A stretch of 41,289 bases of DNA from a virus: the IMG/VR virus record IMGVR_UViG_3300037262_000047, positions 1 to 41,289 of that record; one strand, 5' to 3'. Positions 1 through 8,428 of the stretch are shown in pieces. How positions within the stretch are numbered: position 1 is the stretch's first letter; every line of letters starts with the position of its first letter. The notes under the pieces are model-generated. The model was not told the origin of the DNA. It saw only the letters and a list, made by a program, of their open reading frames with translations, and ran no database searches. A program made the translations under genes and the position numbers.

Positions 1-92
1 CGCATTCTGCGCCGCGGTGCCCAGCGAGAAGCTCAGCGCCGGCGTGGTGGTTGGGGTGGCCACGGAGGTGGTGAAAAGCGGCGAAAGCCCCC
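1..92. repeat. Terminal overlap, copy 1 (circular contig)
   Basis: Bases 1-92 are identical to 41198-41289. A coding frame (1-357 continuing at 41197-41060) passes through the join without interruption. The simplest reading is a circular assembly written out with a 92-base overlap, not a biological terminal repeat, because the repeat lies inside a gene. Confidence 0.93.
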
Positions 93-357
93 CGGCAGAG
101 AAGCTGGTCACAGTGCCGGCCGAGAGGTTCCCGTTCGCGTCGCAGGCCAGGCCGAACCAGTTCGTGCCGTTGATTCCATAGAGGTCCGACGCCGGCGGCG
201 AATTTGGCAACTGGCTCGCGGTCTGGCTCGTGGCGATGGGTACCCAGACACCTGAGGGATTGAGACAGTAAGCAGCCTTCGCCGGTGCGTGGGGCACGAA
301 CTGCGCAGCCGCGCCGAGAGGCGTGAGCATGAATGCGAGCAAGATCAACTTTTTCAT
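1..357 (-). CDS. Exported tail-fibre-like protein, N-terminal part (continues at 41060-41289)
   Basis: Start ATG at 357-355. The frame runs off the left edge and continues at 41197 to a stop at 41060, giving 164 residues for the joined gene. The N-terminus MKKLILLAFMLTPLGAAAQ is a clear Sec signal peptide with an AAAQ cleavage region. The middle (about residues 80-125) has the GTVTS...NPTTTPAL-like repeat grammar common in phage tail-fibre and virion beta-repeat proteins (here SVATPTTTPALSF). It follows two other tail-end genes and precedes the lysis cassette. A cleavable signal peptide is odd for a virion protein; a secreted accessory or host-surface protein is an alternative. Function is inferred from repeat grammar and position only. 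Confidence 0.85.
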   Translation of the reverse strand, partial: MKKLILLAFMLTPLGAAAQFVPHAPAKAAYCLNPSGVWVPIATSQTASQLPNSPPASDLYGINGTNWFGLACDANGNLSAGTVTSFSAGGLSPLFTTSVATPTTTPALSFSLGTAAQNA

Positions 358-370
358 GGGATCTCCCGGA

Positions 371-1645
371 TTACTGAAGATGGTTGCAGTTGGTGCCGTC
401 CCAGACGCAGGCGGTCGCGACGGCGGGGCTGGAAGACAAAAGAGAAATGATCGGCATGCCGACGAAGCCGGATGGCCACGTGAACGTGTACGGACCGCCG
501 GATGCGGGCGGCTCGATGGTCCAATATTCCACGTGTCCTGGGTTCTCGCAGGTCGGCGAATAAGTCGTCGTGTTGCCAGCGAGTGTCCAGATGAAATTGC
601 CGCCGGTGTTGCCGACGCAAAGCTGTCCAGAGATCCCGACAGCGACTGTTCCGGAGACTGATCCGCGCACGTCTGGCTGGTTCATCGTCGAGCCTTTGAA
701 CTGAAGCATCGCCGTGGGCGGCAAGCCGTAGCCGTTCGTGAGCAGATCGAAAATCAGATCGTGCCCCGACGTTCCCAGCCCCGGCTCGTAGCCGAAGGCG
801 GCATAGTCGCCACTGCCCTCGTTGATGTAAAAGCCATTACCGCCCAGCGCATAAGCGATCGCTGAACTAGACGGGTTCTGGTACCACTGCGAGTAGCTGT
901 CGTATGGAGAGCCGGACCCGATACTCATCAAGAGAGCGTTCTGCCCGGCGCCATTGATGCTCACGTAGTACGGAAACGGGTAGAGGTTCACCGTCGCCGC
1001 AGTCCCAGAGCCGGAATTGCCGGTATCAGGAAAGCCGATAATCGTGTTCCCGTTCGCATTCTCATTGGGTGACGGCGGATAGCTGCCGGTCGGCTGATGG
1101 CACTCGCCTGAGGTCGATGTCGAAGGCTGGACCCAATAGCCGCCGCCGGAGATCGAGGTCACCGTCCCGTCGCAAATCCAACTGACCTCGCCGGCGTACT
1201 GGATCTTGGCATAGCCGGAGGTGCCGCAACCGGAGACGCACACGCCCAGGAAAGGAACGTTGTTGTCAGTGCCGTTGCTGGCCGAGCTCGGGCACTTCAC
1301 CACGAGCTGCTGAGCAAACGTGGTCTGCGACCAGCAAACCGAGTAGTTGAGCGCGGTGCCACCGCTCGAATCGTTCTGCTCGTAGATGAAAAGATTGGAA
1401 GCGCCGCCGCCGCCGCCGCCCGGCGCTTCGCATTGCGAATCCGCAGGCACCCAAGGATAGGTCGCCGTTCCGCATCCGGTCTGCGCGGCCCAGTTGATCT
1501 GGCTCGTGTTGAAGAGAGTCGCGGCCTCCTGAACATACGACCAGGTGATCTGCGCGGGATTGGCGACAAATGCGATCGTGATCGCTGCAGCCACGAATGC
1601 CGCTGCGACGAGGCCCAGCGCCTTAGTAGAAGTAAACCGCTTCAT
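371..1645 (-). CDS. Membrane-anchored or exported tail-end protein of unknown function
   Basis: Start chosen at ATG 1645-1643 because GGAGGGG ends six bases upstream of it; the upstream in-frame ATG at 1651 touches that ribosome site with no spacer. About 424 residues. The N-terminus (MKRFTSTKALGLVAAAFVAA) has two basic residues followed by a hydrophobic helix of about 20 residues, so it is a signal peptide or signal anchor. A Gly-rich linker lies near residues 75-85, followed by Cys-rich beta-type sequence (CVSGCG, WICDG) and a C-terminal part rich in Gly, Ser, Thr and aromatic residues. Its start overlaps the end of the preceding gene by 23 bases. It sits between tail-fibre-like genes, so a virion or host-surface role is plausible, but no catalytic motif is visible. 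Confidence 0.8.
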   Translation of the reverse strand: MKRFTSTKALGLVAAAFVAAAITIAFVANPAQITWSYVQEAATLFNTSQINWAAQTGCGTATYPWVPADSQCEAPGGGGGGASNLFIYEQNDSSGGTALNYSVCWSQTTFAQQLVVKCPSSASNGTDNNVPFLGVCVSGCGTSGYAKIQYAGEVSWICDGTVTSISGGGYWVQPSTSTSGECHQPTGSYPPSPNENANGNTIIGFPDTGNSGSGTAATVNLYPFPYYVSINGAGQNALLMSIGSGSPYDSYSQWYQNPSSSAIAYALGGNGFYINEGSGDYAAFGYEPGLGTSGHDLIFDLLTNGYGLPPTAMLQFKGSTMNQPDVRGSVSGTVAVGISGQLCVGNTGGNFIWTLAGNTTTYSPTCENPGHVEYWTIEPPASGGPYTFTWPSGFVGMPIISLLSSSPAVATACVWDGTNCNHLQ

Positions 1646-2081
1646 AGACATCCCCTCCGCCCGCGCCAGTCGAGAGCGTGATTGCTGTGCCCGTGTAGGA
1701 AAAGTCCGGCGAGCCGCCCAGAGAACTGAGGCGCTGGCCGTTCTTGAAGAGGCCGATGAGCGAAGCCGGCGAGTGGGCGAAGGATCCCGACGTGCCCGAA
1801 AAGGTGATGATCTCGTCCTCGAAAGTTCCGGCGCCGCTGCCAGGCGGAACCGCCCAGGTGCCGTCCGCCTTTAGGAACTTCCCGGCGGCCGCGTCGCCAG
1901 AAGCGGGCGCCGGCACATTGCCAGCCGTCCCGCCTGAGCCCGTGTCTCCGACCAGGAGCGGATCGATCGCGGAGACATTCACCGTCGGCGAGCCACTGTC
2001 GTCGGCGAAGACGATATTCTGCCTCGTCGACGCCGGACCGGGCGTCGTCGCGTTCAAATTGACTGTGCTGGCGAGTGTCAT
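1623..2081 (-). CDS. Short tail-fibre-like protein
   Basis: A 152-residue protein. Residues about 55-82 carry the motif APASGDAAAGKFLKADGTW, typical of phage tail-fibre shafts and collars. The C-terminus (about 115-152) has the module GLFKNGQRL...PDFSYTGTAITL...VYEAVYFY, a small beta domain often found at the ends of phage receptor-binding proteins. It begins 9 bases after the J-like gene ends, consistent with a co-transcribed fibre or baseplate accessory protein. The family assignment rests on motif grammar; receptor binding is inferred. Confidence 0.8.
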   Translation of the reverse strand: MTLASTVNLNATTPGPASTRQNIVFADDSGSPTVNVSAIDPLLVGDTGSGGTAGNVPAPASGDAAAGKFLKADGTWAVPPGSGAGTFEDEIITFSGTSGSFAHSPASLIGLFKNGQRLSSLGGSPDFSYTGTAITLSTGAGGGDVYEAVYFY

Positions 2082-2090
2082 CCCACTCCT

Positions 2091-5000
2091 TTATACCGTA
2101 CCGGGAATTCCGGTCGGGGTGTAACTGTAGGCCGGCACATCCGAGAGAGACTGGAGCGCCGCGCCGAACTGATTGAAGCTGACAATCTTGAAAAACAGCT
2201 CCTGCCCGATATACTGCAGCGGCATGGCCATCTTCAAAATTCCGGTTCCAGCCGGCGAGAGAAACGCGAAGCGAGAGCCGATCGCGTGATCCACTCCGTT
2301 GCCGACCGCCGGCGCATCGTAGACCGCGCGGCGCAGGAAGTTTCCAGCGCCCGTCGCCATCAGCGTGTATTTGTGGGTTGAGGTGAGCGTTGCCACGGCG
2401 TAGGTCATGAGCTCGTAATCGAAGGCTGCGGATCCGGACTCAGCCACGGCCGTGGTGTTGACCTCGACGGTGCCGAGCGCGGCTTCAGGCGTGCCATTTA
2501 CATTCACGCCCAACGGAACCGCGTTCGCGACATCGATCGCATTGACCTGCAGGCCGAAGGTCTCGGCTTCGACGTAGCACGGGTACTCGAAATTGTTCTC
2601 GGCCGTCGTCGGATAGCTCAGCAGGGCGCCGTTCGATTCAGTAAGGTCGACGTCGAGATCGTTGGTCGAGTCCGGATCGGAAGCGGCCGGCCAGTCGTTC
2701 GTGGTCGCGCCGGTGATGGCCGAGCCCGTCACGATGTTCGAAGGCGGGCTCGAAAGGCCAGGCGCGGGATTGTACGTGGATCCGCCGTCGGTCGAAACAT
2801 AGATCTGTGCGCCGCCGTAGTTTTCAGACTGGCTCGAAACCACGACCCAGATCTGGTCGCCTACCTGGTTCGGATAGAGACCAGGCACGGGTTCGAAGAT
2901 GATCGGCGGATTTACATCGCCGGCGCTTGCGCCGAAGGTGTTTGGATTCACCGTCGGCGAGGTCGTCGAGAGCGCGGTCGGCGCGCACATGCCGTAAACG
3001 AAAGGCTCCGCCGTACCCACGAAGCTGCCGTCCTTTTGCTCGTTGTAGGACTTGATGCGCACCGGCGGGCCATAAAGCCCCTGCAGCGTGTCTGTGAGCG
3101 TGATCAGGTCCATCGGCGAGAGCAGCGACCAGCGCGCGCTCAGCGTGAATTCCCACTGGTCGCCGCCGTACTGATTGCGCCGCGTCTGGATGCCGAGTAA
3201 CGCTCGCGCAACCGAAGGATCCTGCACCGCGTTGTTGACAACAGGGTCGGCCTTGCGTTCGCCGTAGAGTGCGATGGAAGCGGCTTCAGGCTGCTGAATA
3301 GTGACCTGGTTGTAATTCGTGTCCCGGTCAATGCACTGCATCTGAAGCACGTTCGGCAGGTTGATCCGGTCGACGGTGGTGAGCATCGGGCAGCCGTCGT
3401 TCCCGACGAAGTCGCCATTCAAGTCGCTGAGCTCCGCGATCGGACCCGGCGCCGTTGGCGAAGTGTACGTGCAGCCGTTCCCGACGGCCGACACCTCGCT
3501 GTACGGGTAGAGAAAGAGTTCGGAGCCCAAGAACACCGGCGCTGCATTCGCAGCCGCGCAGAGAGTCTTTAGCCAGTCGGAAGCCGAACTCTGCGAGTTC
3601 ATGCTCAGCGAACCCCAAAGGCCATATGCGCGGCATTGAGCGCGGACCAGATCGAGTGCTGGCAGGTTGATGAAGTCGCCCAGCGGCCGCGGGTTGGTGA
3701 CTGGCTGCGAGGCCTTGAAGCTGAGGATGCAGAACCCGGCCGGGAGATCGCCGGGCATGGTGTAGCCGTAGGTTCCAGGCGTGCGCACGATCCTCTCCTC
3801 GATCGCGATTGCGGCGTTCCCATCGGGCGAGCCGCCGCCGGCCTGGTAGCCGTAAAAGTTCTGCTGAGCAAGGTTGTCCCACTGCGGAACGATGGGAGCG
3901 GTCGGAGCGCGGAAGCCGCCCGTGTAGAGCGTGATGCCCAGGAGATACGCCGGGAAGTTCGGCTCGACCGTCGAAGCCACCGCTTCAGTCGCCCGATTCA
4001 GATTGAAGGCGATCTGATCGATTGTGTCAACGCCGGCGATCTCGAGCAGCGTGATCTGCCAGCCGAAGCCCAGGCCTGGGATCGAGACGACGTTGTCGCC
4101 GCCCACGGCCGTGGCCGTCCACACCTGAAAACCCAAGCTGGATCCGAACACGGGCGTCCAGGTATTGCCTGCCGTGTCTGAGATCGTCGACGCGCTGCCG
4201 GCCGCGATCGCGACTAGAAGATTCCCCGCCGTGTTGGGAAGGTTGTATGGGATCCCAGGATCGAAGAACTCCTCGTTCGAATTCGATTTATATTGGACGC
4301 AGCCCGGCAGATTGTAAGAGCTCAGGCCCGTTTCGAGCTGCGTATACATCGGCTCGAGGCCGGCCGCCGCCTGCGCCAGCCCGGACTTGAAGATGTCCTC
4401 GATCATGTCGACGAAGTCGGTATCCATCGACGGATACACGCCCCACTTGCCGCGCACCTCTGGAAGCAGCTGAGGCAGAGCTCCGCTCGCGCCCAGGTCG
4501 ATCTCCGAACTGCCGAGGCCCGCAAACATGGGATAGATGATCTGCTGCGCGTCGAAGGGACTGCCGGCGTCGGAGTACTCAGATCCGGACCCGAGCTGCT
4601 GCTCGAAGGCAAGCTTCAGCTTCGCGATCGGAACCTGGAAGCTGGTCGCATCCTTCAGCTGGGCGTAATAGATCTTGATCGTCCCAGGCACGATGGTCTG
4701 GGTATCGATGTAGATCGTGGCGCCGTAGCCGGGCAGCCAGCGATAGAGGTAGGGATAGAACCGCGCGCTCGCCGGGTGAGTCGGATCCGGGCCCGTCTCT
4801 AATTCGTTCCAGAGCGGAATCTCAAAAGTGCCAGTGAACGTCTGCGAACCCTGACCGCCGTAGTCGTCGACCGTGAACGAATAGCTGGCCTGCATGGTGA
4901 CGGCGGTCACAAAGTAGAACTCGGGATCTGTCACCGTGTAGGAGCTCGGGCCGCCGGCGAACGATTGAGAAGTGAAATTCAGCGGGAAGTTGCCGCCGTT

Positions 5001-5279
5001 CACCATGACCTGCAGCACGCCCATGATCGGGTTGTGCCCGAGCAGAAAGTCGATGTTCTCGACGTAGCTGGTGATCCCCTTTTTGAACTGCTTGAACTTT
5101 TTGATCGAGCCGCCCTGGCGGAGGTTCGCCGCCCAGATGGCAAGCAGCGGAGACTGCGTCGTCCCGTAAATCTTCGGGATGGTCTGGCCGTAGGCCGACT
5201 GCTGGAGCAGCGAGCCCGCCGCGGTGGGCTTCTGGGCAGCTTGCGATTTGAAACTGAACCCGCTCACGAATTCCCCCAC
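2091..5279 (-). CDS. Tail tip / central fibre protein (J-like, Phage-tail_3 type)
   Basis: A GTG-started protein of 1062 residues, the longest in the genome. The N-terminus (about 1-110: SAYGQTIPKIYGTTQ, then LLGHNPIMGVLQVMVNG) is the hallmark start of GTA gp15-type and J-like tail tip proteins. The region near 640-720 (DRDTNYNQVTIQQPEA...QTRRNQYGGDQWEFTLSARW) matches the Phage-tail_3 beta domain. The C-terminal third is fibronectin-like and ends in a hydrophobic beta segment. Known homologues form the tail tip hub, contact the host surface and trigger DNA release. It overlaps the NlpC/P60 gene by 16 bases, the same order as in Rhodobacter GTA (DUF2460, DUF2163, NlpC/P60, J). Confidence 0.88.
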   Translation of the reverse strand: MGEFVSGFSFKSQAAQKPTAAGSLLQQSAYGQTIPKIYGTTQSPLLAIWAANLRQGGSIKKFKQFKKGITSYVENIDFLLGHNPIMGVLQVMVNGGNFPLNFTSQSFAGGPSSYTVTDPEFYFVTAVTMQASYSFTVDDYGGQGSQTFTGTFEIPLWNELETGPDPTHPASARFYPYLYRWLPGYGATIYIDTQTIVPGTIKIYYAQLKDATSFQVPIAKLKLAFEQQLGSGSEYSDAGSPFDAQQIIYPMFAGLGSSEIDLGASGALPQLLPEVRGKWGVYPSMDTDFVDMIEDIFKSGLAQAAAGLEPMYTQLETGLSSYNLPGCVQYKSNSNEEFFDPGIPYNLPNTAGNLLVAIAAGSASTISDTAGNTWTPVFGSSLGFQVWTATAVGGDNVVSIPGLGFGWQITLLEIAGVDTIDQIAFNLNRATEAVASTVEPNFPAYLLGITLYTGGFRAPTAPIVPQWDNLAQQNFYGYQAGGGSPDGNAAIAIEERIVRTPGTYGYTMPGDLPAGFCILSFKASQPVTNPRPLGDFINLPALDLVRAQCRAYGLWGSLSMNSQSSASDWLKTLCAAANAAPVFLGSELFLYPYSEVSAVGNGCTYTSPTAPGPIAELSDLNGDFVGNDGCPMLTTVDRINLPNVLQMQCIDRDTNYNQVTIQQPEAASIALYGERKADPVVNNAVQDPSVARALLGIQTRRNQYGGDQWEFTLSARWSLLSPMDLITLTDTLQGLYGPPVRIKSYNEQKDGSFVGTAEPFVYGMCAPTALSTTSPTVNPNTFGASAGDVNPPIIFEPVPGLYPNQVGDQIWVVVSSQSENYGGAQIYVSTDGGSTYNPAPGLSSPPSNIVTGSAITGATTNDWPAASDPDSTNDLDVDLTESNGALLSYPTTAENNFEYPCYVEAETFGLQVNAIDVANAVPLGVNVNGTPEAALGTVEVNTTAVAESGSAAFDYELMTYAVATLTSTHKYTLMATGAGNFLRRAVYDAPAVGNGVDHAIGSRFAFLSPAGTGILKMAMPLQYIGQELFFKIVSFNQFGAALQSLSDVPAYSYTPTGIPGTV

Positions 5280-5740
5280 GGATCAAACAGTTCCATCTTA
5301 CGGAAGGCCGTCAAAGGGCAGGCGACCAGGTCGACCTCGCGCACCCCGCTCGCGCCGGCGTGGACGCCCCACGGCCAGTGGGTGACCACCGCGCCGTGAT
5401 TGAAGAGCCGGCTACCTGCAACCTTGAAAAGCGCAATGTCGCCCGGTTGGGCCCGTTCGCCGGACCGGCAGATCCGCCCCGAGACCATCGTCCCGAACCG
5501 CATCAAGCCCTTGAGGTAGCGCTCCGAGCCGGCATGCAGGAACCAATCCGGGCCATAGTAGGGCAGGTCGGCGAGCTCGGCGGCCGGAATTCGGCCGATT
5601 TCTATCAGGTATTCGCAGAGAAGCGTGCAGCAATCAACGCCTGCGCCGCGCACTCGACCGCCCAGCGCGTATGGCGTACCAACCCAGCCCAAAATTACCT
5701 CGACGGCAGCAGGGCGGCTCAGAAGCGCAGGAACGGCCAT
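5264..5740 (-). CDS. NlpC/P60 family tail-tip peptidase
   Basis: A 158-residue protein. The catalytic Cys is in VDCCTLL (residues 35-41, Cys37 most likely) and a His follows in FNHGAV (His115), the expected Cys...His order of NlpC/P60 papain-like hydrolases. The N-terminal YALGGRVRGAGVDCCTL matches the family consensus of a small-residue loop before the cysteine. In lambda K and GTA gp14 relatives, the enzyme sits in the tail tip and cleaves peptidoglycan cross-links during entry. The gene lies directly upstream of the J-like gene with a 16-base overlap. It starts one base after the stop of the inserted GIY-YIG gene, so the insertion has not damaged its start codon, although the upstream ribosome site is weak. 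Confidence 0.9.
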   Translation of the reverse strand: MAVPALLSRPAAVEVILGWVGTPYALGGRVRGAGVDCCTLLCEYLIEIGRIPAAELADLPYYGPDWFLHAGSERYLKGLMRFGTMVSGRICRSGERAQPGDIALFKVAGSRLFNHGAVVTHWPWGVHAGASGVREVDLVACPLTAFRKMELFDPWGNS

Positions 5741-5741
5741 T

Positions 5742-6341
5742 TTAGACGGCCTGTTGATTGCTGCGACGGGTTAGCCAGCCCCTGCGCATGGCTGCGGTGC
5801 GTTCTGTCGGCGTGAAAGCTGCGAAACCGCCGCGCCCTTTCATCCGAGCGCGCTTGTCTGGATCTTCCCAGTTTCGACGAGCGGCGGCGCGATGAGCTTC
5901 CTGCTGCTCTGGCGTCATCGAATCCCAGGTCGATTGCCCCTTCCTGAACTGCGTAGAGCGGACGCGTTCTTTGCCGCCAGGCGTCCAATTTTTCTTTACT
6001 CCCTTCTGAGTCGCGCTGATTTTGTTGCCCCAGGTAACTGGGCGTCCGGTGTTGATCTCGCGGAGCTTCTGACGAGTCGACTCAGCCGCGAAGTGAGGTC
6101 CCTGTCCAAAGCTGATGTTGCGCAGCGTAACGCCTTGCTCGCGATAGTGCGCAATCCAGCGTCGCTCGACTTCGCGGCAATCGACTGAACAGCGGTCGAC
6201 GATCTCATGCTGAGGCGTGAAACCGAGCTTCCGCTTGTGCTCGTAGAGCCGCTTACGGATGTCGCGCGCCGTCCGCCCGACGTAGTCGACCTCGCCATCG
6301 AGATTGAATAGAACGTAAATCTGGCAAACGTGATCGCTCAT
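5742..6341 (-). CDS. Free-standing GIY-YIG homing endonuclease with NUMOD3-like DNA-binding motifs
   Basis: A 199-residue protein. GIY-YIG motifs: IYVL at 8-11 and YVGRT at 20-24, then an Arg-rich helix (DIRKRLYEH, 27-35) holding the catalytic Arg, and a Glu in REVERRW (about 57-62). Residues about 85-120 (STRQKLREINTGRPV, then NKISATQKGVKKNW) look like NUMOD3 minor-groove-binding repeats of phage homing endonucleases. The gene is wedged exactly between the DUF2163 and NlpC/P60 genes, which are adjacent in related tail modules, with 9 and 1 intervening bases. Such genes spread by cutting and converting intron- or intein-less alleles nearby. An AAGGG ribosome site precedes ATG 6341. Activity is inferred. 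Confidence 0.88.
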   Translation of the reverse strand: MSDHVCQIYVLFNLDGEVDYVGRTARDIRKRLYEHKRKLGFTPQHEIVDRCSVDCREVERRWIAHYREQGVTLRNISFGQGPHFAAESTRQKLREINTGRPVTWGNKISATQKGVKKNWTPGGKERVRSTQFRKGQSTWDSMTPEQQEAHRAAARRNWEDPDKRARMKGRGGFAAFTPTERTAAMRRGWLTRRSNQQAV

Positions 6342-6350
6342 AAACCCTTA

Positions 6351-7286
6351 CTATACTGCCATTTGCGGAGCCGGTACATATGGGAAACCAAAATACTCCT
6401 CGTCGCCCAGGTTGATGGGGGGAGTGGTCGAAACATAGAACTTGTCGACAGTCGGCGTCGGCGGCCAGGGCAGGGGCGTGTAGAGCGTGAAAATCGAGTG
6501 ATCGTTCCCATTGCCATCGGTGTACTTGCCGTTCCCGCTGATGGCCGACCAGGCACCGGCCAGGGTCGCGCCGGCGCCGGACAGAAAAACCATGTAGCCG
6601 CCGGCGAACAGGTTCCCCGAGTAGATCTTGTTCGCGGTGGGAGAAAGGCAATCGGCAATGATCGCGTCCTCGCTCGAGCCGGTGAAGCATTCAAAGGTCG
6701 GGATCGACGCGTCGCCAGCCGGAAGATTGACCGCCGTCGTTCCCGCAAGCGTATTGGTCACCTCTACCACCGTCGAGGGCACCTTCTGGGTAACCACGTC
6801 GAGGTAACTCTTGGTGTTGAAGGTGATCTTGTTCCGGGCGCGTTTGCAGTTCTGGACCCGGCCGCCGTACCAGACCGCGCAGCCAAGAGTGTTCGCATCG
6901 CCAGGCGTGGGCATGAAGCAGCGAAGGATGAGCACGTCCCAGTTGTCGTAGAAGTGCTGCGCGGCGAGCTGATAGGGTGATGCCGTTCCGGTGTTGGCCG
7001 TGGCAGAGCTGGCGGCCGGCGCGCCGGGTGACCAGCTAATCGAGAGCGCCTGCGCGTCCAGACCGATCTTCGCCTCGACCATGTCCCGGCTCACCACGGC
7101 CGGGTAAAACTTTCCATAGGGCGAATAGAGCACCGGGCCATCGTGGTTCGTGAGCCAGATCGACTTCGGATCTTCGGGAGCGCCGATGATGATCAGATCG
7201 CGGATGATAGGCTCGTCGGTGCCTTGCAAATAGGCCTGCGTCGCCGCGGTGGAATCCGAGCCGTTACCATCGATCACCTGACGCAT
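6351..7286 (-). CDS. Tail tip hub protein (DUF2163 / phage BR0599 type)
   Basis: About 311 residues from ATG 7286; a TTG two codons upstream is an alternative, and neither has a strong ribosome site. The N-terminal third (LIIIGAPEDPKSIWLTNHDG, with KFYPAVVSRDMVEAKIG) fits the DUF2163/BR0599 pattern, and the middle has a Cys-containing segment (CAVWYGGRVQNCKRARNKITFNTKSYLD) typical of that family. GTA gp13 relatives form the hub below the distal tail ring and bind the NlpC/P60 peptidase. Its position between DUF2460 and (after the inserted endonuclease) NlpC/P60 supports the call better than any single motif. The upstream neighbour on the same strand is separated by a plus-strand mini-gene. 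Confidence 0.78.
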   Translation of the reverse strand: MRQVIDGNGSDSTAATQAYLQGTDEPIIRDLIIIGAPEDPKSIWLTNHDGPVLYSPYGKFYPAVVSRDMVEAKIGLDAQALSISWSPGAPAASSATANTGTASPYQLAAQHFYDNWDVLILRCFMPTPGDANTLGCAVWYGGRVQNCKRARNKITFNTKSYLDVVTQKVPSTVVEVTNTLAGTTAVNLPAGDASIPTFECFTGSSEDAIIADCLSPTANKIYSGNLFAGGYMVFLSGAGATLAGAWSAISGNGKYTDGNGNDHSIFTLYTPLPWPPTPTVDKFYVSTTPPINLGDEEYFGFPYVPAPQMAV

Positions 7287-7322
7287 GGGCAAAGTCTAGC
7301 ATCTGAGTTTGTGAGGTGCCCC

Positions 7323-7472
7323 ATGATCACACTGATTCTGCTTGTCTTCGCTTTCGTGTGTCTCGCGCTCGCAGCTTTCTGGAATCCCAACCCGCCAAAG
7401 ATCAACCTGATCGCTGCAGGCCTGGCGTTCTGGGTGCTCAGCGAATTGCTCATCCGCGTGCCCGCGCGTTAA
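7323..7472 (+). CDS. Small membrane protein encoded against the tail operon
   Basis: A 49-residue protein, MITLILLVFAFVCLALAAFW followed by NPNPPKINLIAAGLAFWVLSELL. Two hydrophobic helices are joined by a short Pro/Asn turn, so a hairpin membrane protein is likely. A ribosome site (GAGG, seven bases before ATG 7323) is present. It is the only plus-strand gene inside the minus-strand structural block. Its TAA and the TAA of the convergent DUF2460 gene share the palindrome TTAA at 7469-7472. Similar short proteins occur in many phages, but I know of no established function. A holin-like or superinfection role is a guess. No convincing promoter was found upstream. Confidence 0.72.
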   Translation: MITLILLVFAFVCLALAAFWNPNPPKINLIAAGLAFWVLSELLIRVPAR

Positions 7473-8428
7473 GCCGGCGTCGGCCGAGCCGTGCGCAGCT
7501 TGAGAGTACCCGCACCGTTTTGAGACTCCGATCCGCCGATTGTCCAGTACCCGCCGCCCTGCCCTGCGACCCACGCGCCCGTCGTGCCTACGTTCAAGAA
7601 TTTCTCAAAGTCCTGGTTGTCGGCGGAGAAGCGCACGCGGAAGTAAAAGTGGAACTGCGCGGTGATCGGCGCGGCCGGGCCTGCGTAGTAACCCTGGTCG
7701 GTCCAAACCAGCGAGCCGGTTCCATCCGGCGTCGTCCCGCCCGTTTCATTGAAGACAGGAATGGTCGTTCCCGAAGTGCCGGCCGTCGTCACCTTCTGGA
7801 TATGGCCGGCCGGGTCGAGGATCTCGGAGGCCAGCGTATAGGAGTTGCTCGGCACCCAGGCCGCGGCGGCCGCGCCCCATTGGAGATACATCCCCATGCA
7901 ACTAAAGCCGGGGATGGCGAGCCCTGGGCCTAGAACCTCGTATTCGCCGGGACTGGTCCCTGCAGTGGCCAGCGTGCCGTTTGCATACACGGCGATCGCG
8001 CCATTGAGGTCGGTGATGTCTTCATAGGCCACGCCGTCGAGCGTCCGCTGAATCGGCGAATAGTAGTTGCCAGCGCCATCGGAAACAAGCTGCAACTGCG
8101 CCAGCGGAGCGTTCGGCGCAGGCGCCGAGGTGAGCGCGGGCCCGACGTAATTGTCATCCGGATCCGTGAACAGAAAGCTGCCGGCCTTGCCCAGGTTCTG
8201 CTGGAAGAAACCCATCAGCGTGCGCAACTCGCTTACCGTGGTGAAGTCGCCCCAAAAGAAGTCGTGCAGAAAATCGTAAATCAGGGTCCAGGTCCAGATC
8301 GGGTTGGTCGTTTCGGAGAGCCGCGACTCGTAGCCGTTCGGCGCGCTTTCGACCTCGGTCGAGTACGCCGGATTCTTCAAAACGGTTAAAGTTAAACCCG
8401 GTAGGCTCGGGAACACGGGCAGCGTCAT
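7469..8428 (-). CDS. Distal tail protein, DUF2460 type
   Basis: A 319-residue protein. The N-terminus (FPSLPGLTLTVLKNPAYSTE, then GYESRLSETTNPIWTWTLIYDFL) and the following ELRTLMGFFQQNLGKAGSFLFTDPDDN are characteristic of DUF2460 (GTA gp12, distal tail ring). An extra loop near residues 190-240 (YTLASEILDPAGHIQKVTTAGTSG) is the short beta-insert common in phage structural proteins. The start overlaps the tape measure stop by ATGA (8425-8428), so the two are translationally coupled. The protein should form the ring joining tube and tip. Confidence 0.87.
   Translation of the reverse strand: MTLPVFPSLPGLTLTVLKNPAYSTEVESAPNGYESRLSETTNPIWTWTLIYDFLHDFFWGDFTTVSELRTLMGFFQQNLGKAGSFLFTDPDDNYVGPALTSAPAPNAPLAQLQLVSDGAGNYYSPIQRTLDGVAYEDITDLNGAIAVYANGTLATAGTSPGEYEVLGPGLAIPGFSCMGMYLQWGAAAAAWVPSNSYTLASEILDPAGHIQKVTTAGTSGTTIPVFNETGGTTPDGTGSLVWTDQGYYAGPAAPITAQFHFYFRVRFSADNQDFEKFLNVGTTGAWVAGQGGGYWTIGGSESQNGAGTLKLRTARPTPA

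Noticed and set aside
1-92. Biological direct terminal repeat
   Set aside because: Short, at an arbitrary place inside a gene, and typical of contig circularisation overlap.
477-482. Other CACGTG hexamers (also at 41025-41030 and near 27964) as parS
   Set aside because: Flanking bases do not match the GTTNCACGTGNAAC pattern on both sides.
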